DNA from: Nitratireductor pacificus pht-3B
GTDB lineage: Bacteria > Pseudomonadota > Alphaproteobacteria > Rhizobiales > Rhizobiaceae
Direction: 5' to 3'
Assembly (NCBI RefSeq): GCF_000300335.1
Contig: NZ_AMRM01000002.1
Coordinates: forward strand, 124,001 to 188,000
Length of the DNA: 64,000 nt
Shown: positions 61,790 through 64,000 of the stretch, piece by piece
Layout of the letters: every line of letters starts with the position of its first letter
Position numbering within the stretch: the stretch's first letter is position 1
The notes under the pieces: generated by a model
The model's database searches: none
Seen by the model: the letters and a program-made list of their open reading frames with translations, nothing else
Told to the model about the DNA's origin: nothing
Position numbers and translations under genes: made by a program

Positions 61790-62236
61790 TCAGCCCTGCG
61801 CGGGCTTCCAGTCGGCCGAGGGAACGACGTTGATCATCCACGGCACGCCGAACCTGTCGACCAGCGAACCGAAGCCCGGCGACCAGAAGGTCTCGCCGAA
61901 CGGCATGACGGCCCGGCCGCCCTCCGAGAGCTGGTCGAACCAGCGCTGGCCCTCGGCCTTGTCCTCAGTATGCAGGGTGACGTCGAAGCCGTTCTTCGGC
62001 TTGTCGACATTGGGCGCCCAGTCGAGATCCATGTCGGCGCCCATCAGCGCCTGGTCGCCGACCTCGAGCCAGCAATGCATCAGCCAGCTCTTGTGCTTCT
62101 CGTCGCTGAACGGCATGTCGGGCGGCCCGTCGCCATAGGGCATGGCGGCGGTGATCTCGCCGCCCAGCACCTTGGCGTAGAATTCGAATGCCTCGCGGCA
62201 CTGGCCCTGGAAACTGAGGCTGGTCACGATCTTCAT
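61790..62236 (-). CDS. VOC-family (PhnB/glyoxalase-like) protein
   Basis: 148 aa from MKIVTSLSFQG (62236). It has the two-module vicinal-oxygen-chelate pattern of the PhnB subgroup: SFQGQCREAFEFYAKVLGGEI, WLMHCWLEVGDQALMGAD, TEDKAEGQRWFDQLSEGG and the closing FGSLVDRFGVPWMINV. Many PhnB-like proteins have no known reaction. It has a paralog 32 bases upstream on the same strand, so the pair probably arose by duplication. Confidence 0.88.
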   Translation of the reverse strand: MKIVTSLSFQGQCREAFEFYAKVLGGEITAAMPYGDGPPDMPFSDEKHKSWLMHCWLEVGDQALMGADMDLDWAPNVDKPKNGFDVTLHTEDKAEGQRWFDQLSEGGRAVMPFGETFWSPGFGSLVDRFGVPWMINVVPSADWKPAQG

Positions 62237-62268
62237 GTCGGTCTCCTTTCGGTCGGGATGTCGATGCG

Positions 62269-62664
62269 TCAGGGGAGATTGAGCTGCCAGGACACGCCGA
62301 ACCGGTCGGCGACCCAGGCGAAGCGCCTGCTGAAACCGTAATCGTCGAGCGGCATCATCACGCTGCCGCCCTCCGACAGTTTTTCGTAAAGCCGTTCCTG
62401 CTCGTCGCCCGACGCGCAATCGACGAAGAAGGACCAGGAGGGCGTGAAATCGAAGGCGTGCTCGACCGGGCTGTCGCTCGCCAGCACGCTCTGTCCGGCG
62501 GCCGTGAAGCGGGCCAGCTTGACGCCGCCCTCCGCGCCCTGCTCGCCCTTCCGCCAGCGCGTGACCTCGAGCACCGCGCCGTCCTCGAACAGCGAGACAT
62601 AGAGGTTCATCGCGGCTTCCGCATGGCCGCCCTGGAACATCAGGAATGGCTGCATCGTAGACAT
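62269..62664 (-). CDS. VOC-family (PhnB-like) protein, paralog of the next gene
   Basis: 131 aa from MSTMQPFLMF (62664). The module landmarks FQGGHAEAAMNLYVSLFEDG, DERLYEKLSEGGSVMMPLDDYG (read as EQERLYEKLSEGG) and FAWVADRFGVSWQLN parallel those of the 61790-62236 protein. This type is often annotated as 3-demethylubiquinone-9 3-methyltransferase-like because of a historic domain name, but there is no methyltransferase fold. First gene of the two-gene unit. Confidence 0.87.
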   Translation of the reverse strand: MSTMQPFLMFQGGHAEAAMNLYVSLFEDGAVLEVTRWRKGEQGAEGGVKLARFTAAGQSVLASDSPVEHAFDFTPSWSFFVDCASGDEQERLYEKLSEGGSVMMPLDDYGFSRRFAWVADRFGVSWQLNLP

Positions 62665-63142
62665 GGTCGCCTCGTTCAACGGTGTTTCGCGTGGAGAGCG
62701 GCGGTCGATGGCCGATACGGGCCGATGTCAGCGCGGGAAGGGGGCGGATGTCAACGGTTTTGGTGCTGGCTGCTGACAGGGGTGCTCATTTGGGGGGGCG
62801 GTGTGAGGGAGTTGCCGACGTTGGTTTTCTTGGTGGGAAACTGGCGGCCGCATTGCGCCCCACTTCAGACGTTCAGGCAAATTCTGCCTTAGCTTGAAAG
62901 CTGACCTTGAGAGCTAGATCAACAGATGTTCGCTGACCTGAGAAACCTGACTTCCTCCAGATTGGGTAGAGCCCGTCGATCCTTGAGGTGCTCCTCGATT
63001 TTGGAGCGCCCGTCTGGAGGATTTTCCGGGTTGTTGAGGTACTCCGGCCCACCACCGGCCCCACCATACACATTTATTCCCTTGATTGACGTAAGCTGGC
63101 AGACTTGCTGGAAGGTGGGTTTCCGAGTCGCTGAGGGATGCG
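62665..63142. other. Lower-GC junction region with a possible short minus-strand gene
   Basis: 478 bases between the VOC genes and the kinase. GC falls visibly from about 62760 on, with runs such as TTGGTTTTCTTGGTGGG. A minus-strand open frame ends at 62919; from an ATG at 63173 it would give 84 aa with a believable C-terminal half (TSIKGINVYGGAGGGPEYLN, SKIEEHLKDRRALPNLEEV), but it would overlap the kinase start by 31 bases. It may be a real small protein or the remnant of a gene. No tRNA or direct-repeat attachment site was found. Confidence 0.4.
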
Positions 63143-64000
63143 ATGACAAGTTCTGTGCAAATTCCGGCAGCATTCCGGTTGGTGGGAACGACCTTGCCGA
63201 ACGACTGGCAGGTAGTATCGCCGCTGAACTGGGAGCTTGACGCGAATACCGGGCTGCCACTCGGCGATGGCTATGGCAGTGGCGGAAATTTCGGCATCCC
63301 ATATGTCGTCCAGCGCAAAGAGCGAAAGGCCTTCCTAAAAGCGATTACTCTCCATCGTCTGAAAGGACGCGGCGACATTATCCAAGCAATGCGCGAAGTG
63401 ACCGATGTTGTGGAATTCGAACGCGAAATTCATCGCGTATGCGCCGACCACAGGATGGACCGGGTGGTTCAGGCTGTCGATGGCGGCCAAGTCTCTTTGG
63501 GTCAAAATATCGAGGACCAAGTCCCCTACATCATAATGGAATTGGCGGATGGCGATGTTCGTAGGCGGCTGCGCAAGATCGAGGAGGCGCAGATCATCGC
63601 CTGGAAGATGCGTGCTATGCATCATGCCGCTGTTGGCCTGTCTCAGCTGCACGGTCAGAGAATTGCGCATCAGGACCTAAAGCCATCGAACCTGATGAGC
63701 TTTGACGCCGAGAGCGGGTTCAAACTAGGGGATTTCGGCCGCTCAGTTAGGCAGGGTGTCGCTGCACCACATGAGGATTTCAACCATGCCGGCGACCCCT
63801 CATACGCGCCGCCGGAATTGATGTATGGGGAGCTTGATCCCGATTGGGTCCGGCGTCGCGTTGGGTGCGACATCTATATGCTTGGCGGTCTGCTCAGCTG
63901 GGCCTTTCTAGGTGAGGCAGCTACACCACTTCTTGTCCAGCGTCTCGCCCCAACTCATCGCCCGCTCGTCGCGAGAGGACAGTGGGTTGGAACCTATCGA
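63143..64000 (+). CDS. Hanks-type protein kinase, 3' end outside the window
   Basis: 286 codons are visible from the ATG at 63143 without a stop, so the gene runs off the right edge. Kinase motifs are complete: a glycine-rich loop at about residues 41-51 (GDGYGSGGNFG), the ATP-binding Lys66 in AFLKAI, acidic C-helix EFEREI (91-96), hinge IIMELADGD (130-138), catalytic loop HQDLKPSN (176-183, Asp178, a non-RD HxD), DFG at 197-199, PPEL (223-226) and DIYMLGG (243-249). Codon use (many AAA, CTA, TCA, GGT) and lower GC differ from the rest of the window. Target and partners are unseen. Confidence 0.88.
   Translation, partial: MTSSVQIPAAFRLVGTTLPNDWQVVSPLNWELDANTGLPLGDGYGSGGNFGIPYVVQRKERKAFLKAITLHRLKGRGDIIQAMREVTDVVEFEREIHRVCADHRMDRVVQAVDGGQVSLGQNIEDQVPYIIMELADGDVRRRLRKIEEAQIIAWKMRAMHHAAVGLSQLHGQRIAHQDLKPSNLMSFDAESGFKLGDFGRSVRQGVAAPHEDFNHAGDPSYAPPELMYGELDPDWVRRRVGCDIYMLGGLLSWAFLGEAATPLLVQRLAPTHRPLVARGQWVGTYR

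Noticed and set aside
62926-63240. 104-codon plus-strand frame before the kinase
   Set aside because: It overlaps the kinase start in another frame and lacks protein-like content or a ribosome site; the kinase frame has complete conserved motifs.

Overview
The window is high-GC (by eye mid-60s %), densely coded DNA and reads like an alphaproteobacterial chromosome, most likely Hyphomicrobiales (Mesorhizobium/Aquamicrobium/Phyllobacteriaceae-like). This is inferred from protein style, from the number of ABC and TRAP transporters, and from several families of inverted extragenic repeats of the kind common in that group. No replication origin, rRNA operon, prophage or CRISPR array is visible. 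One tRNA (Phe, GAA) is present.

Layout. 1-4954: siderophore uptake genes (fhuB cut by the window edge, siderophore-interacting reductase, fhuC) followed by an MsbA-like ABC exporter. 4955-5703: an IS3-family scar and a small membrane protein. 5856-13048: a catabolic locus, with nadX-iclR on the minus strand and a TRAP transporter (dctPQM), an alpha/beta hydrolase and an amidase on the plus strand. 13124-20659: one minus-strand operon made of an RpiR regulator, a three-gene Fe3+/2-aminoethylphosphonate-type ABC importer, a HAD phosphatase and a Na/Pi-cotransporter-like protein, with a clear inverted-repeat operator in front. 20660-21350: a second IS3 scar and tRNA-Phe. 21500-24164: SsuABC/TauABC-type importer. 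24528-29986: a fused indolepyruvate ferredoxin oxidoreductase, its divergent Lrp/AsnC regulator, and a homoserine-dehydrogenase-like SAF-domain oxidoreductase. 30254-31060: proC. 31160-39341: a polysaccharide locus (three or four glycosyltransferases, flippase, long Wzz/GNVR protein). 39546-45238: folD, GlxA-like regulator, DUF2254 protein and a chrB-chrA chromate pair. 45697-49761: zwf-pgl-edd, the Entner-Doudoroff entry without eda. 49976-54245: aldehyde dehydrogenase, SDR and SLC13 permease. 54255-57138: a puuA/puuB-like pair for polyamine use. 57202-57663: a stand-alone receiver-like protein. 57951-61407: isocitrate lyase with a small co-transcribed gene, divergent from a ScfR/RamB-type regulator. 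61790-62664: two PhnB-like VOC proteins. 62665-64000: lower-GC DNA carrying an intact-looking Hanks-type protein kinase that runs off the window end.

The points most worth following are: the kinase at the right edge, which opens an apparently acquired segment; the RpiR/ABC/HAD/NptA operon, which looks like an import, dephosphorylate and export-phosphate module; the nadX/TRAP/hydrolase/amidase locus of unknown substrate; and the repeat-rich control region between isocitrate lyase and its probable regulator. Functions are assigned from motifs and family knowledge only; no database search was possible.
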